From contig CM034238.1 of the NCBI GenBank assembly GCA_019916065.1, positions 24,849,246 through 24,913,245 on the forward strand: 64,000 nt of DNA, given 5' to 3'. The translations under genes and the position numbers were made by a program. The notes below the pieces were generated by a model that had not been told where the DNA came from, made no database searches, and saw only the letters and a list, made by a program, of their open reading frames with translations. Below are positions 18,991-31,424 of this stretch, one piece after another; position 1 is the stretch's first letter; each line of letters starts with the position of its first letter. This stretch comes from Vitellaria paradoxa (lineage: Eukaryota; Streptophyta; Magnoliopsida; Ericales; Sapotaceae).

Positions 18991-20700
18991 ACAGCCATGG
19001 GCACAACCTGTTTCCATTCTCCATTAAGTTTGAGGTTATACTTCTCTGCCATAATACTAATACAATATAGTTTTTCTCTTCTCATATTCTTTACTTTCAT
19101 CCTACATGGCATGTCTCTTTACTCTCTATTCAACTTTTCCTTTTTTTTTCAAAATTTTAAATTATGTTTACGATTCATTGCTTATCTCTTCTTTTCATCT
19201 CTTTTCTCATCACAAAACTTTTATTTCTTTGTCTCACATCGCTATAGCACTATAACTCCACATTTTTTTTTTTTTTTTGCCTAGAAAAGTACTAAAATTG
19301 TGATATATTATTTAATAAAATTTTAAGAACTCATGATTTCTGAAAATGGACTCATTTGTTTGGATTCTAAAAAGGGACCATTTGCTTAGGTTTTGGAAAA
19401 AAAAAAACACTTACTTGATTATAAATTTTATATAAATGAACTCATAGTTTCAAAAAATAACTCACTTACTTATAAATTCAATATAATTATAAAATTTATA
19501 TATTTCAAATATGTTATTAATCAATTTAATAATAGAAATAAAAATAGAATTAAATTAAAGAGCATAAAAAAGCTTAAATAATAATTAGGTTATTTTTCCT
19601 ATAGCAACTTTTAGTACCTTTAAAATTTAAAATTATCAAATATTAATTAAGCTCAGCAGTACTTATTTTTAATAATTAAATTTAAATTGGTCACATTGAC
19701 TATATTTATTTTATTTAATAAAACTAATTAAAATTTATTATCAAATCCTATGTGCACTCTACATATTTATCATTATATTTTTTTATTTTTACAAATTTTT
19801 TAATAAAATTAGTTTTGGGATCGATTTTTTTAAATTCTAATTTTAAATTTAAATTGGTACTACATTTTTTTAATTAGTAATAATATTTTGAATTTAAGTC
19901 ATTTTTATGAAATCAAACAAAAAATTATATTAAGTCCTGTGTGGCATTCTCAATATTGGTTTACTATCATCACAAAATTTGCATATTTAAATAATTAATT
20001 AGGCTTGAAAGAAAATTTGATTAAATTTAAAAAAAAATTAAGTCTTCTCATAATAACAACTCTTGGTATATTTTAAATTTAAAATATAAAAAATGCTTAC
20101 TATTAATTAGGCTAGAGAGTAAAATTCTTTTAAGCTAAATTTTAAAATTAAATTAGTCATGTTGACAGTCAATTAAAAACCTAATTAATAATACTTAGTA
20201 TTTAAGTTATTTTTATAACTTAGAACATACAATTAACAAAAAATATTATTTTTAGTCTGAGTTATTTTTACAAAATCAACCACAAATTAATATAATAAAA
20301 TTAAGATTAATAGCATTTCTAACTCAAGTAAATTTTACAAAATGAAGTATGAATTAAAAAAATAAAAATATATATTAAAATTAATAAATAATTTCAAATA
20401 AAAGAGTGGTCAACTTGATTAGGTAAGTTTGAGGTTTAATATATATTTTAGAACAAAATTTAATTTTTATGATTGGGTTAAATCAAATTTTGATAAAATA
20501 TTAATTTTTGGTATTCATTTGAAAAACCTAATTATGTTCAAATCTATTAACTCACTAATATTAACACAAATAAAAAAATGTAAGAAATAACTTAATAATT
20601 ATTTTATAAAATTATACAACTTTATTAAAATATTTTATAATATATTTAAATTTTTATTTTGCCTAAAATGTATTATACAATTATGTGCATTGCACAGGTC
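18991..20700. other. AT-rich DNA, no gene
   Basis: Contains T-tracts (19264-19278) and low-complexity AT words. The open stretches here are short and compositionally random. Nothing supported. Confidence 0.5.
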
Positions 20701-20787
20701 AATACTATATATATATATATACACATACGTGTGTGTGGGTTTGGTTGATGAACTGATAATCCCAAAGAGAGAGAAGCTTGTGAGAGA

Positions 20788-21080
20788 GATTACACCAAAT
20801 TGATCATCCATTCCATTTTAGATGTTGAATTAGGATTAGAGTGAGAATGTTGGAAAGATTGATTCAATTTTAGTATGTGAATTGGCTGTGGTGGGTTTCC
20901 AACGAGCTCCTGAGTTCCAACTAGCAGTTCTTCACTTTCAAGCCCATTGAAGTAAGAGTTGTTTGCTTCTTTGCACGATATATGATTGTTTTGGTTTGTG
21001 CTTAAGTTTAAGGTAGGATTTGTAATATTATACTGATTGATTGTTGTATAGATGTGACGAAAATACAAACTATTATACAT
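20788..21080 (-). pseudogene. Unrecognised 96-codon open stretch, possibly an exon relic
   Basis: The minus strand is open for 96 codons ending TAA, in a patch less AT-rich than its surroundings. It is polar and asparagine/serine-rich with GLESEELLVGTQELVGNPP in the middle and a KMEWMINLV end, resembling the variable C-terminal tail of some plant transcription factors. I do not recognise a family. No upstream exon was found. It may be a random ORF. Confidence 0.25.
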
Positions 21081-22690
21081 ATATATTTACATATTTGTGA
21101 ACTGAGGTAGAAAATGAACTTTGTTGATCAAATTCATGCAATTGGTTTAATAAATTAATAGATTAAGGGTATAGTGATGTTCACATGATGGTAAAGACTA
21201 AAAACAGATATCAAAATGCGTGGTTATGGTAATAAATTAATGAAAAATGAACATGGGAAATTAGCAACCAAAAATAAAGCCTGAGTTCAAACCTGGTGCA
21301 GGTGGTCGATGCATTCGCCCACTGGGGCTCGTGTGCCTACCCTTGGGCCCATGTGCCCAGGCTTGGGCCCATTTGTCCGGAGTGGTCTATGTAAGCCCAT
21401 TTGCCTTTTTTTGAATATTTGCATGATGATCCATCTTAAATGCTTCCAAATAAAAATGAAAGGGGGATTAGTTGAACTTGTTTTTACTCAAGGAAAAAAA
21501 TTTAACGAGGGAATTGTATTTGATACTTTAAATGGTTTGATCGAATAATGATTTCCAAAAAAATGAAAGGTAACTGAATTCCTAAATTTTTTTTTATCAA
21601 GAAATAGCAATATTTTAGTTTAATTTTATTTCAATAGAATGGATTGAAGACAATCTTAGAAATGGGGTTTCAAAGAGGAACTTAAACAATAACAGGAAAT
21701 AATTTTCAATGAATGAATGAACTTAAAATTTCGAAGAATGATACTTGAAGTTTTCAAATGAGAATAATTGAAATAGATTTGAGAGAAAAAAAAAAAGATT
21801 TCAAAGAAAGAATTTAGTGATTTGCTAAATCGTTTGTGCTAAATCGTTTGAGGAAGGTTTTGAAAAGATTAGATAGTTTGTTAAAACTAACTAGGTTTTA
21901 AAAAAAAAGTTTTTCATCTTACTAAGAGGTTTTCAACAAAGGGACTGTGTTTAATATTCTTAAGTGAAATGACTAAAGGAAGACTTTAGAGGAGATGATT
22001 TGAAATGGTTTTGAAAGTGAGATTTTCAAAAGAATAACTTGATAAGAAATAAAGGAAGTTTCATTTATATGGATTTGAAGAACTCATAGTTGGAGAAATG
22101 TTTTATTTAAAAATGACATTTGACTTCATAAGATGTTAATAACAAAGTGATTGTGAAAAAAATTTTAAATTGAATTTAACAGAATGAAGTTTTCAAAATA
22201 GGTTTGTTTGAAGGTAAATATTAGGAAAAAAAGGTTTTCGGAAAATGATGCTAGTTAAAATGGTACGGTTTTCTCAAAACGTTATGGACATAGACTCCTT
22301 AATAGTATTTCCGAGGAAAGAATTCTCATAAATGGTATTGGAAATTTAATGCAATTAGAAGAAAGATTTTAGTAAACTTAAACAAAAATATTTTAATAAA
22401 ATAACATGATAATGAGATAAGATATCAAGTAAATGTATTCTATTTCGAATTGTGATAATGTTGGATGCGTTGATGTCAAGTAAATGTACCAAGATTAATA
22501 AACATGATGAGATGAATTAGACTATGATGTCCTATAGAGAACTATGATATCCTATTGATTGGTGGTTGTAATGCTATATGGTAAATATTGTGATATGATG
22601 ATGAGTGCTATGGATATTACATTATTGGTCATTGTGGCATTGGGTTGTATGGTGCATGTGAGTGTGTCTGGTATGAGTTGGTTTTGGGTT
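21081..22690. other. Intergenic DNA, no gene
   Basis: Short islands of higher GC (21290-21400, with repeated TTGGGCCCAT words) sit in AT-rich sequence. The 21300 patch resembles the CCCATG-rich part near 18845. Both are probably decayed LTR sequence. Confidence 0.35.
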
Positions 22691-23630
22691 AGGAAAGCAC
22701 TATTAAGTAAGGGTTTTCACACCCGAGGGTCGAAAGTCCCTTAACCTGCACAGGGTTAGTTATCGTTTCCAATGGGCTAGTAATCCACGAAGTGTATGTA
22801 GAATGTCTTCATATTATAGACATTTACGATGGCATAGTTAGATTGCCTTTACAGCCTATACACCTACGATGATGTACTTATCCCAAGTGTTGACATATGC
22901 ATAAGTCAGAGTTAAGTCTGGGTAAAAAGTGTGGTTTTGTTGGTGAGGACTGAGTCTCGAACTTGACTATCAATATTGATACAAGTATTCTTTATATGGA
23001 TTATTGTAACTATGAATGTAAAATAATAATATTATAATGGTTAGACACTTGGGATAAAGGATAAACAAAAGACATGATAACATAATAATGGAATCAGTAA
23101 TGAGAATATAAAACAACAATACTATAGTCGGATGTCTGATGTATATATTTGTTTGATACCGTGAATTGATATATTCAAATGAATATGTCGTGCTACATGA
23201 TAAATAAATGATCTGTTCATTAAGTACCATGCTAGGAAATGTATTACTTGCTTGTATGCTTGCATGTTTGGTGGGCATATGTGGACTAATGCTTACTTAC
23301 CTTACGGTTGTGGTTGCAGGTTCAGAGATAGGTCTGAGTAGATGTTTGATCGAGGCACTTAGATTGTCCTTCTATTTCATCCTTAGATTCAATTGCTTTT
23401 ATATCCATATACACCCTCAAATAGAGTGGCAAAATGTATTACAGTACTTCGATTAGGTTATATACATATTATGGAGCCTTTGCCCAGTTATGACTGCGGC
23501 TCATTGATTAACACATAATATTGTACATTTGTACACCTTTTTAATGTGCTAATTGTATAAATATATTTACTTAAAGTTTAATTTTATTATATATCTCTCG
23601 TATAGTTGTGTTTTGTGTTGATTACAATTT
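22690..23630. repeat. Decayed LTR-like sequence, partner of 17860-18990
   Basis: Shares TTAGTTATCGTTTCCAATGG and GCTAGTAATCC with the earlier block. Non-coding. A (CTTAC)-type block and a degenerate promoter-like stretch follow. No boundary could be set. Confidence 0.4.
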
Positions 23631-23714
23631 TTAAGAATTAATTCTAGGCATTTGGAAACCTAAACAACACAAAGAATGCAAGTGGATGTGTCCCATTTGA
23701 ATGCGAGGTAAAAG

Positions 23715-24120
23715 AAGAAGAAATAATACATGGAAAGTGTGGTTTGAACCTATGTTTGAACAAGGTATAGTGCGAACATAGGTTGGATCAACAAAAGACT
23801 TGCAAAGGAAAAGAAAAGAAAAAATTCCAAGTGTGGATACTTGGTTCGTACCTAAGTCCGAACAGGGGTAGGTGTGCACCTATGTTGGGACCACAGAAGC
23901 CTTGTAACTCTTAGAAATCAAAAAAAATTTCTAAGTATAAAGTATGGTCCACACCTCGATCTGAAGAATGGTGTGTGTGCACCTAGGTGCGAACCACAGA
24001 AGGATGCACTCTCGAAACTTAAGGATTTTGGTTTAAGTATTGTGCTCAGTCTAAACCTAGGTTCAAATAGGGTTAGGTTCGAACCCTTGTCTGGATAGCC
24101 TGAGGACCTAGACAACTTTT
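23715..24120. repeat. Four-unit tandem repeat, period about 102 bases
   Basis: Diverged units begin at about 23741, 23843, 23946 and 24047 (spacing 102, 103, 101). Each contains GGTT-GAACCTA-GT--GAA, then a GGT-GTGCGAACCTATGTTGG-like second half and often ACCACAGAAG-CTTG. The two halves of a unit are roughly inverted, with palindromic words such as ACCTAGGT. It lies in non-coding DNA 60-100 bases upstream of a TATA-like TATAAATAGAGGGC (24181-24194), as in an LTR U3 region. Confidence 0.75.
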
Positions 24121-25005
24121 GTAATTCTCATGTTATTCTTGAGGGCTTTTTGGTACTTTTGCATGTGAATTGGGTCGTATTATAAATAGAGGGCAGTTGC
24201 TAAGAGTTAAATTGCTGACTACATTCTTAGAGGTTAGAAAGTTAGATAGATATAGTTAGTTACTTTCATATAATTTTAGAGAGAAAAAAATAGATCTTGT
24301 TTGATTAGAGAGAAAATTTCATTTCACCTTTGAATTACTCTTGTAAACATGTTGAATTTCAATACATGTTTGAGTTTCTCTTCTCCTACGAGTGAGCAAT
24401 TCTCTTACTTGGATCTAAATCAAGAAGAATAGATGATGTATGTGGTCTTTAAGGTAATTTGCACTTCAATGTTCAATTCCTTTGGATTTGTAATAATTGA
24501 TGATTGGTTTTATTTGGATCCTTTGAAATCACTAGTTGATGTTACTAGATCAATTTTAGATTATATATTCTACATACATTATATGTAAGTTATTTAGTTA
24601 GAATTTTTATGCACGATCTTAAGAATTTTGGATATGGGATTGTTACCTAGAACTCTCATGTACTCTATATGAATTTTACACTCTAAGTGTTTGATTTAAA
24701 AACTTAACTACGTGAACTTAATTTTACAACTAAATTGATTAGTCATTATTCGATTTTGGACTTTGATGATAGGCATCTTCTAATCTACTCTTATATAAGG
24801 GTTAGATTGAGTAATAATTAATCCTTAAAAATCTATAAAAATCACTACTTTAATTAGTTTAATCCAATACATTTTTATAATTATTTTTAGTTTAATCAAT
24901 TACAATTTCTAAGTTGAATTAATTGTCACCCCGTAGGTATGTGATGAAATGTCTAAGTAAGTTTTATTTTCGAAATTTAACTTAAATTTTTTTAATTTCT
25001 ATTCT
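24121..25005. other. LTR-like downstream part, no gene
   Basis: Begins with the TATA-like TATAAATAGAGG and continues with GA- and CT-rich leader-like sequence (24280-24420). Could be the R/U5 of the same old element as the tandem repeat. No primer site or coding domain found. Confidence 0.35.
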
Positions 25006-26299
25006 GTAACACCTACTAAGTAAGAAGAAGAATTGTAAATTCATAACGCCTCTCCTTTTGGGTACGATTGGTACATCATTATTTTATAAATTAAAATTTT
25101 TACAACTGATCACCTTACACTTGTGATGTATTCATACTCTCATTGAGACGACACAAGTGCTCATAATGTATTGTATTATTTAGTTAAATTATATTATATT
25201 ATATTATTTTTGCTCCAGTTATGGGTTGGCTCTAATCAGGGTTATGGTTTTGTGATTGAGTGTGGATTGTATGATGTGTGTTTGGGGTTTAGTGTTTGCG
25301 TCCTTGGGTTCCAAGACCCGAGGCATGACAGATTGGGTCTAGTTTGTTTGGATCGATGGTTTGGTAATTTATGGTTATTTGTTCATGCTTTTAAGTTTTT
25401 GAGAAATTCGAGGCTTGACAACACGGTTTCCTTAAGTCTTACACCTGTGGGAATATAAGAATATAAGATGATTCTCTAGTTGTGTCTTATTGAAATACAG
25501 GTTTACCGTAAGTATAAACAATGCGATTGATGACCCTGCGTACTTTACTAAGGGTCACTAGGATAAGGTTGAGGATAAATGGAAATTAGAGTATGCATTG
25601 GTATTGCATTATATCATTTCCAATCGTATGGGATTGCATTAAATATTATTACGTCTTGAGATATTGAGATGAGTGTTTACAATGATGTTTATAGCCATGA
25701 TATTGGTGGTGAGTTCTGTTATATATTTAGAGAAATTGGTAAAGAATTACGATGAACGGATTCCCAAGATGGGATATATAGGCAGTTTAGGCATGAGTGG
25801 CCTAAGTCTAATTTTAATTATGAATCGTTATGTTTTTGTTGATTATATTAATCTTTCTTCGTGGTTCGTTATTACATTGAATTAATGAATGAGTATTGGG
25901 TGCTATTAATTATGGTCAAGTTGAGGTACTTGCGTTGGTCAAGAGGTATTCTCTCATTTACTAAGCGTTAATTGGATGATTATATTTATATTTATACGAC
26001 GCCTGGCATTTGTCTCAACTAATATTGAGATTCGTATTATGATGATGAGATTTGTTGTGGCCATGTAATGCTCTAAATGTTGTCACCGGTGAGTGACTAT
26101 TATTTAATATTGACGTTGTTCAATTATAGTGATGTGATGTATCATTATTTTACTATGGGAATGAAGAACATTTGATAGATATTTTGATTGTTATTATGTG
26201 ATTTGACTTGAGGTTGGATATAGGTTTTTATATGATTTTGTTAATTTTCATATTCTCATGTCGTTCATCCTAAACTATAAGGCTAAAGGTGTGACAAAA
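25006..26299. repeat. Possible solo LTR
   Basis: Starts TGTAACACC and ends GGTGTGACA, imperfect inverted ends of the type common in plant gypsy LTRs. Interior is non-coding and includes TTACTAAGCG (25959-25968), a word I associate with such LTRs. Flanking five bases do not match, so the boundaries are tentative. Confidence 0.4.
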
Positions 26300-27795
26300 A
26301 ATAATATAGTTTAGAACTTTTTAATGCTAAAACAGCATGCACACTTTCCTGTTTATTGGCCATGGGCTTATATAGATAAGAGTGAGACCCGCGATTACCA
26401 CTTCGAGTGGTTAGGCCACAATCGTTAGTTCCCTGTCCTTCCATGTTCATCATTGTTGCCATACTGAGATAGTAGTGCTTGAAGTGATTGCCACATGTCA
26501 AAGTCATGATTGATACCCTCCAATAATATTTTTATTTTAAAATGCTCTAGCATTAAGCCAAAGACCTATAAATGGAAAAGGGCTAACAACAATGGGTGCA
26601 AATTAGCTCCGCGCAACACTTATCTTGGTCATTCGAGTATGCTCATATTTTTTTAATCTAAAAAGTTTATAAACAAAATGTTTATAAATATTTGTGAGTT
26701 ATTGGATTAAAATTAAACAACTGTAATAAGTGTTGTCACAGAGTTAACATTGCACCCAACATTAACCTCTCAAGTCCACGACTTACTTAACATTGTCAAA
26801 ATAAGTTGAATCATTTTACTCCTACATAAATTTTATATTTTTAATATTTTAAAAAAATAAAAAATATATTTCAATAAAAAAACTTATAGAAAAAATGACT
26901 ATTTATTTTGAGAGTGCCAAACGAAGTACTAGTTGCATGTGCCCTTATAAAGTGAGTCAACCCAAATGACGTTAGAGGCATACATACATATTATATGTAT
27001 ATAATCACTTTTCACTATCAGCAAAAATCCAAAAATGTCAGGCATGGAATTTCCTTCAATTTTGTGCCAAACAAGTACTCATCAAATGTACATCAAGTTT
27101 ACTATCTTCATTTGCACATATAATAAATTAATTAAATGCGCGCACGAAAAGATGACTTTGTCTTCCATACGTTGTTTTCATTCTTCTGTATAAATTTTAT
27201 TGGTCACGGTTTTAAATAATTTTTAAAAAATGTTAAGCATTATTTTATTTTTAATTTTTGTTACTTAAAAAACAGATTATTTATTGTAAAAAAAAATTAA
27301 GATTTGAAGTGCATCATTAAACATTTTTCTAACTTTTATTGCGATTCAAACATCCATATATTATGTGACATAAGCTCTATTTTGTGTAAAAATTATTAAA
27401 AAGTCATAGCATTTAAGACGACAATTTTTCAACTGAATTTGTAGCTTAATTTTATCTCATATAAATATTCATTAATTAATTACAAAAAACTAAAGCTTAA
27501 CTGAGAGTGCAATTGTTGTACAAAAAAGTTAAATTTTTTTGTGTAACTTTTGTTTTGATGTTATTACATGTCGATTTAAAAAAAATTATTTATTTGGTTG
27601 TAACTTGTAGAAGTTAGAGAAAATTAATAGAAGTTAGAGAATGTAGTTGATAAATTTGAATGGAGAAATTTGTAAAAGAAATTTAAAAAATCAGTAAAAA
27701 TTAATATTTGTGAGAAAATGGTAAAAACTGATATGCGTGAAATGGGCTTGAGTTATGCATTTATTCAATTAAAATTTTTGATTAACTTTAAAGAG
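26300..27795. other. Intergenic DNA, no gene
   Basis: A less AT-rich patch at 26320-26520, open on the minus strand, has no recognisable product. The rest is AT-rich. Confidence 0.4.
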
Positions 27796-27799
27796 TTTG

Positions 27800-27942
27800 G
27801 GAGTGTTTAGTTGGTTAAAATTAATCAAAATTTACTAACTTTTATTAATTTTTTATATTTTTTTCTAATTAAATTTTATTACATATTATTTTTATATCAA
27901 ATTTTTATATTTATACTGTACTTCTTAGCTAAACAAACGCTC
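27800..27942. mobile_element. Short AT-rich MITE
   Basis: Begins GAGTGTTTAGTTGGTTAAAA and ends TTAGCTAAACAAACGCTC, giving rough inverted ends. Its core (TATTAATTTTTTATATTTTT, then CTAATTAAATTTTATTACAT) is the reverse complement of the core at 16008, 41911 and 42083, so it is the same family in the opposite orientation. Confidence 0.6.
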
Positions 27943-28385
27943 TAGTTAGGGCGTGTATTTGTTATTTTATTTAGGAGGTAAAGTACTTTCCTTGAAAGTT
28001 TAGAAATAGTTGCTGGTAAGTTTATTATACTTTGAATATTTACTGGTAACTGAGCTCCGGTAGAAATTGCTTTATATGGTATGCTTTTCTTGCTTTTTCG
28101 TTTCTTTTTCTTTTCTTTAAATCGCGACCTTTTCAAAGACCTCAATATTTATATAAGTCTGAAATACGACAAATTTTGGTGATTAGGTTCCGTATGAATC
28201 TTCAACTTTTTTTTTGAAAAATCAATAAAATATTTAAAATTTTTTTAATTAAATTTCATTACGTATCATTTTTACATCACATCAATACTAATTTTTAATT
28301 CCTTTTTCTTACTCAGTTCCTAGTTTTCATTTTGACTTCCACCGTGAATATGAACAGGCTGCACACATCTTCCCAAATTATTAAC

Positions 28386-28808
28386 GACCTGTTTGGAGGC
28401 TCAAAAATTAACAAAAAAGTTATAAAAAGTTACATTTTTGTAACTTTTGGTGCGTTTGGTAGAACTACAATTTTTTTCACTTTTTTGATTTGTTACAGTA
28501 AAAAATAAAACATAAAGTCACCATTTTTTAATTTGCTACAATAAAAAATAGAACATAAAGTTACCATTTTTTAATTTGTTACAGTAAAAAAAATACCAAA
28601 CACATAAAAAGTTACTACTTTTTTGATTTGCTACAATAAAAAATTTACCAAACACCTAAAAGTTACAAAAAAATGCTAAAAAATACATTTTGTTCCACTA
28701 AACATACAAAAATTACCAAAAATTACAAAAAAATAGAACTAAAAAAACACACAAAAAAATTACCAAAAATTTTATTTTTTTTCTTGTTTTTAACCTCCAA
28801 ACGGCCTC
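28386..28808. mobile_element. MITE with inverted ends and internal tandem units
   Basis: Left end GACCTGTTTGGAGGCTCAAAAA and right end TTTTTAACCTCCAAACGGCCTC are imperfect inverted repeats. TAAC lies on both sides as a possible target duplication. Inside, a unit of 45-65 bases, TTTTTGATTTGTTACAGTAAAA, recurs about four times between 28478 and 28650. No coding capacity. Confidence 0.65.
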
Positions 28809-28869
28809 TAACTTCAATCTCAGCAGTGCTAGAAATAATTTGTGCAATTGTATGAAAAATTTGAAATAT

Positions 28870-29890
28870 TAATTGCATGAATATTTTAAAATTATATGTG
28901 CAGAAACTTATCTGATTATGATTGTTTTATCTTCAAATTTGTAAGATTAAAATTAAATTATAAGGGCTTGATTTTCTTTTCTATCATAATATTAATGAGA
29001 AAAAACTGTCTGTATATTATGAAAAGAGAAAACCTAACCTATAGAATAAAAATTCTAACATCACTAGACTCCTTTCGCAGTAACTGCTTATTCTTATTAT
29101 TCTTATTAAGTACACATAGACTTAGCAAAATAGATCATTACAAAAAGAGTTTTATCATGTACATCTCATCTGTAACTTGTTTTTACTTGTTTTTGATAAA
29201 AAAATAAAAAATAATTAATTTATGTTTAATATACAGAAAAATTCCAACAAGTAAGTGATAAACAAATTTACAAGTCATCACCCCTCAAATTCTCCAAAAA
29301 CTAAAAAATTCAAAAACTATTGGTCATTTTGTGAATATATATATATATATATATATTAGTGGAACATATCAACCCATCCAAAAGTCGAAATTAAACAGTA
29401 CCGAAGATAGTTTCAAACCAAAGAGTAAGGGCATAGCTTATAATAATCTAAAAAATATGTGGACCGAGTGGAATATGTCAGTAGAAAGGGGTTAAAATAG
29501 CAAATAAGCGATAACATAGATGCTGCCCGAAAGTATGCATTTCTTTCGGAAACATAATAATTTATGTTTCTTCTTTCCAGAACTGAAAGCTCCTTTGTAC
29601 CTTTATGATCTTTTTTTTTATTTTTTATTTTTTTAAATATCCTTTATGATCAATCCGCTTTGTATCTTCAATGATTTCAAAATGCTTTTCGCCAAGCAAA
29701 TACAACAACACGTGGCAAACGTTAGGTATGCCCATATATTTATTTATTATATATATTGTCATGCAGGTGAAATCCTTATTTATTTTAATATTTAATTAGA
29801 ATTAATATCAATAATAAATTATGAAAATTATTTTTTAAATATTACAACAAGTAAATTATTAACCCTTTTAAATAAATAATTATAATTAAT
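28870..29890. other. Intergenic DNA with AT microsatellite
   Basis: AT-rich, with an (AT)n run at 29336-29356. A G-box-like CACGTGG lies near 29710. No gene was found. Confidence 0.5.
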
Positions 29891-29938
29891 CAATTATATC
29901 ACCTTATGGTCACTTAATTTTACTTTGCAATTACTGTA

Positions 29939-30229
29939 GCCCCGTAAGAGATAGTTGAATTGGTTCTGATGACGAGCTGAAGGGCCTGGGACTAATAGGT
30001 CCCGGGTTCGACTCCTCTCCGGGGGCAGTCCTTCATCTAATTGTAGATGATCTAACATAACAGTCTTCTCAGCTAAGCCGGTCAAGCAGGACTTGCCTAG
30101 GCTGGTTTACCTCCTCCCTAGGCTGGTTTACCTCCTCGTGATTCTTTGCCGGTTAGGGCCACGGGGCGGGTTTCACTCGGTGCGCACCCATGGGTAGCGG
30201 CTGCAGGTTTCTCCTCGACCCCCAAAAGA
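29939..30229 (+). mobile_element. tRNA-derived SINE, family 1, copy 1
   Basis: The 291-base body is flanked by perfect 14-base target duplications, TTGCAATTACTGTA, at 29925-29938 and 30230-30243. An A-box-like AGTTGAATTGG (about 29953-29963) and a B box GGGTTCGACTCC (30004-30015) mark an internal RNA polymerase III promoter derived from a tRNA. A 21-base unit, CCTAGGCTGGTTTACCTCCT, is tandemly doubled near 30097-30138. The body closely resembles 42920-43178 (AGCCGGTCA, TAGGCTGGTTTAC, TTTGCCGG-TAGGG, GCGGCTGCAG). Confidence 0.88.
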
Positions 30230-30240
30230 TTGCAATTACT

Positions 30241-30716
30241 GTAAAATAATATAGATTAAAATTAATTAACTAAGTGATAATGATTTATTAGGAAAATTTA
30301 CTTAACAATAATTCGTGAAGAATTCAGTTTAGATAAAAATTTTATTGTTAAGTAATATCCCTAAGAAGTCAACTTAAATAAAAATTACAATTTTAAGCAA
30401 TAAGTGGTAAATAATTATAATTAATTAATTAATTAAACATACAATAAATTTATTTATATTAGTTTATTAAGTGATCATTATCACTTAATCATATGTTCAT
30501 TATTTTAATCTTTTATCCTCTTTCTTTAATTTGATAATTACAAATGTAAAATAATATAGATTAAAGATTAATTAATTAAGTGATACTGAATTATTAGGTA
30601 AGATATACGTAACAATAACAATAATCAATGAGATGCTCAACTTGGATAAAAAATTGTAATATTAAGCAATATTCATGAAGAATTTAATTTAAATAAAAAT
30701 TATAATATTAAGCTAT
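30241..30716. repeat. Diverged direct duplication around the SINE, period about 304 bases
   Basis: 30241-30420 and 30545-30716 share GTAAAATAATATAGATTAAA, then ATTAATTAA-TAAGTGATA and later TTAAATAAAAATTA-AAT-TTAAGC. The SINE lies at the left edge of the first copy. Confidence 0.6.
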
Positions 30717-31152
30717 TAAACCCACAAATGATAACTTAGATATTTAAATAAAATAGATTAACAATCACATTAAAGAAAAATAGAATAAAATTTGAAAAAT
30801 TATATCTCATGTATTTGATTAAGTGAGCTCCCTTTTTATTAGTTGACAAATAAAAAATAAAAGAGACAACAAAGGAAAATGAGTTTGATTCAAAAGCAAC
30901 CTTTCTCTCTAATTGAAATTACTTCTCAAATTGATAATTCTTTTCATATCCATCACGTTTCCTTTTGCAAATGTATTTATAGAGTTGTTGCAAATGTATT
31001 TATAGAGTTGTTAACTGATTAACTATTTTTTAATTCTATCTTTTAGTCATGTAACACACTCACTAAGTTCATGACGTGTTAAGATGGAAGATTCTGATGA
31101 CCTTAATTCGCAAATAACATGTGTTGTGTCCCATGCCAAAAGTGCAATGGTT

Positions 31153-31408
31153 TTTTTTTTTTGTTTTTGGACCAACCGCTCTAAGGCAGTTGGCCAGAAC
31201 TCTTGACTTCCCTGAGGAAGGACAGGAGTTCGACTCCAAGACACAACAAGTCTTGAAAGTACCCACACAAGATATTGAGTCTTGGACTTAACCTGTTCGC
31301 GTGGTTTATGGGGTATTGCTTGAGCCTCCGGTTTACTTATCGACTACGTAGTTCATTGAAGACTGTAATAAATCAGTGGAATTTCAGGTCACCAAAAAAA
31401 AAAAAAAA
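31153..31408 (+). mobile_element. tRNA-derived SINE, family 2, copy 1
   Basis: Flanked by 12-base duplications AGTGCAATGGTT at 31141-31152 and 31409-31420. It carries a B box GAGTTCGACTCC (about 31227-31238) and ends in a 16-base A tail after GGTCACC. The 3' half (CCTCCGGTTTACTTATCGAC and TTCATTGAAGACTGTAATAA) matches the minus-strand copy at 56124-56290. Confidence 0.85.
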
Positions 31409-31424
31409 AGTGCAATGGTTATTA

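Noticed and set aside
18997..19581. Hydrophobic 95-codon frame and following frame
   Set aside because: Phenylalanine/leucine/isoleucine/lysine-rich translation of T and A tracts. No motif, no splice context.
28470..28660. Regularly spaced repeat units considered as a CRISPR-like array
   Set aside because: Units are AT-rich, of variable length, and lie inside a MITE with inverted ends in a plant genome.
29939..30020. tRNA gene candidate (A box and B box present)
   Set aside because: It does not fold as a complete tRNA. It has a long unrelated body and target duplications, so it is a SINE head.
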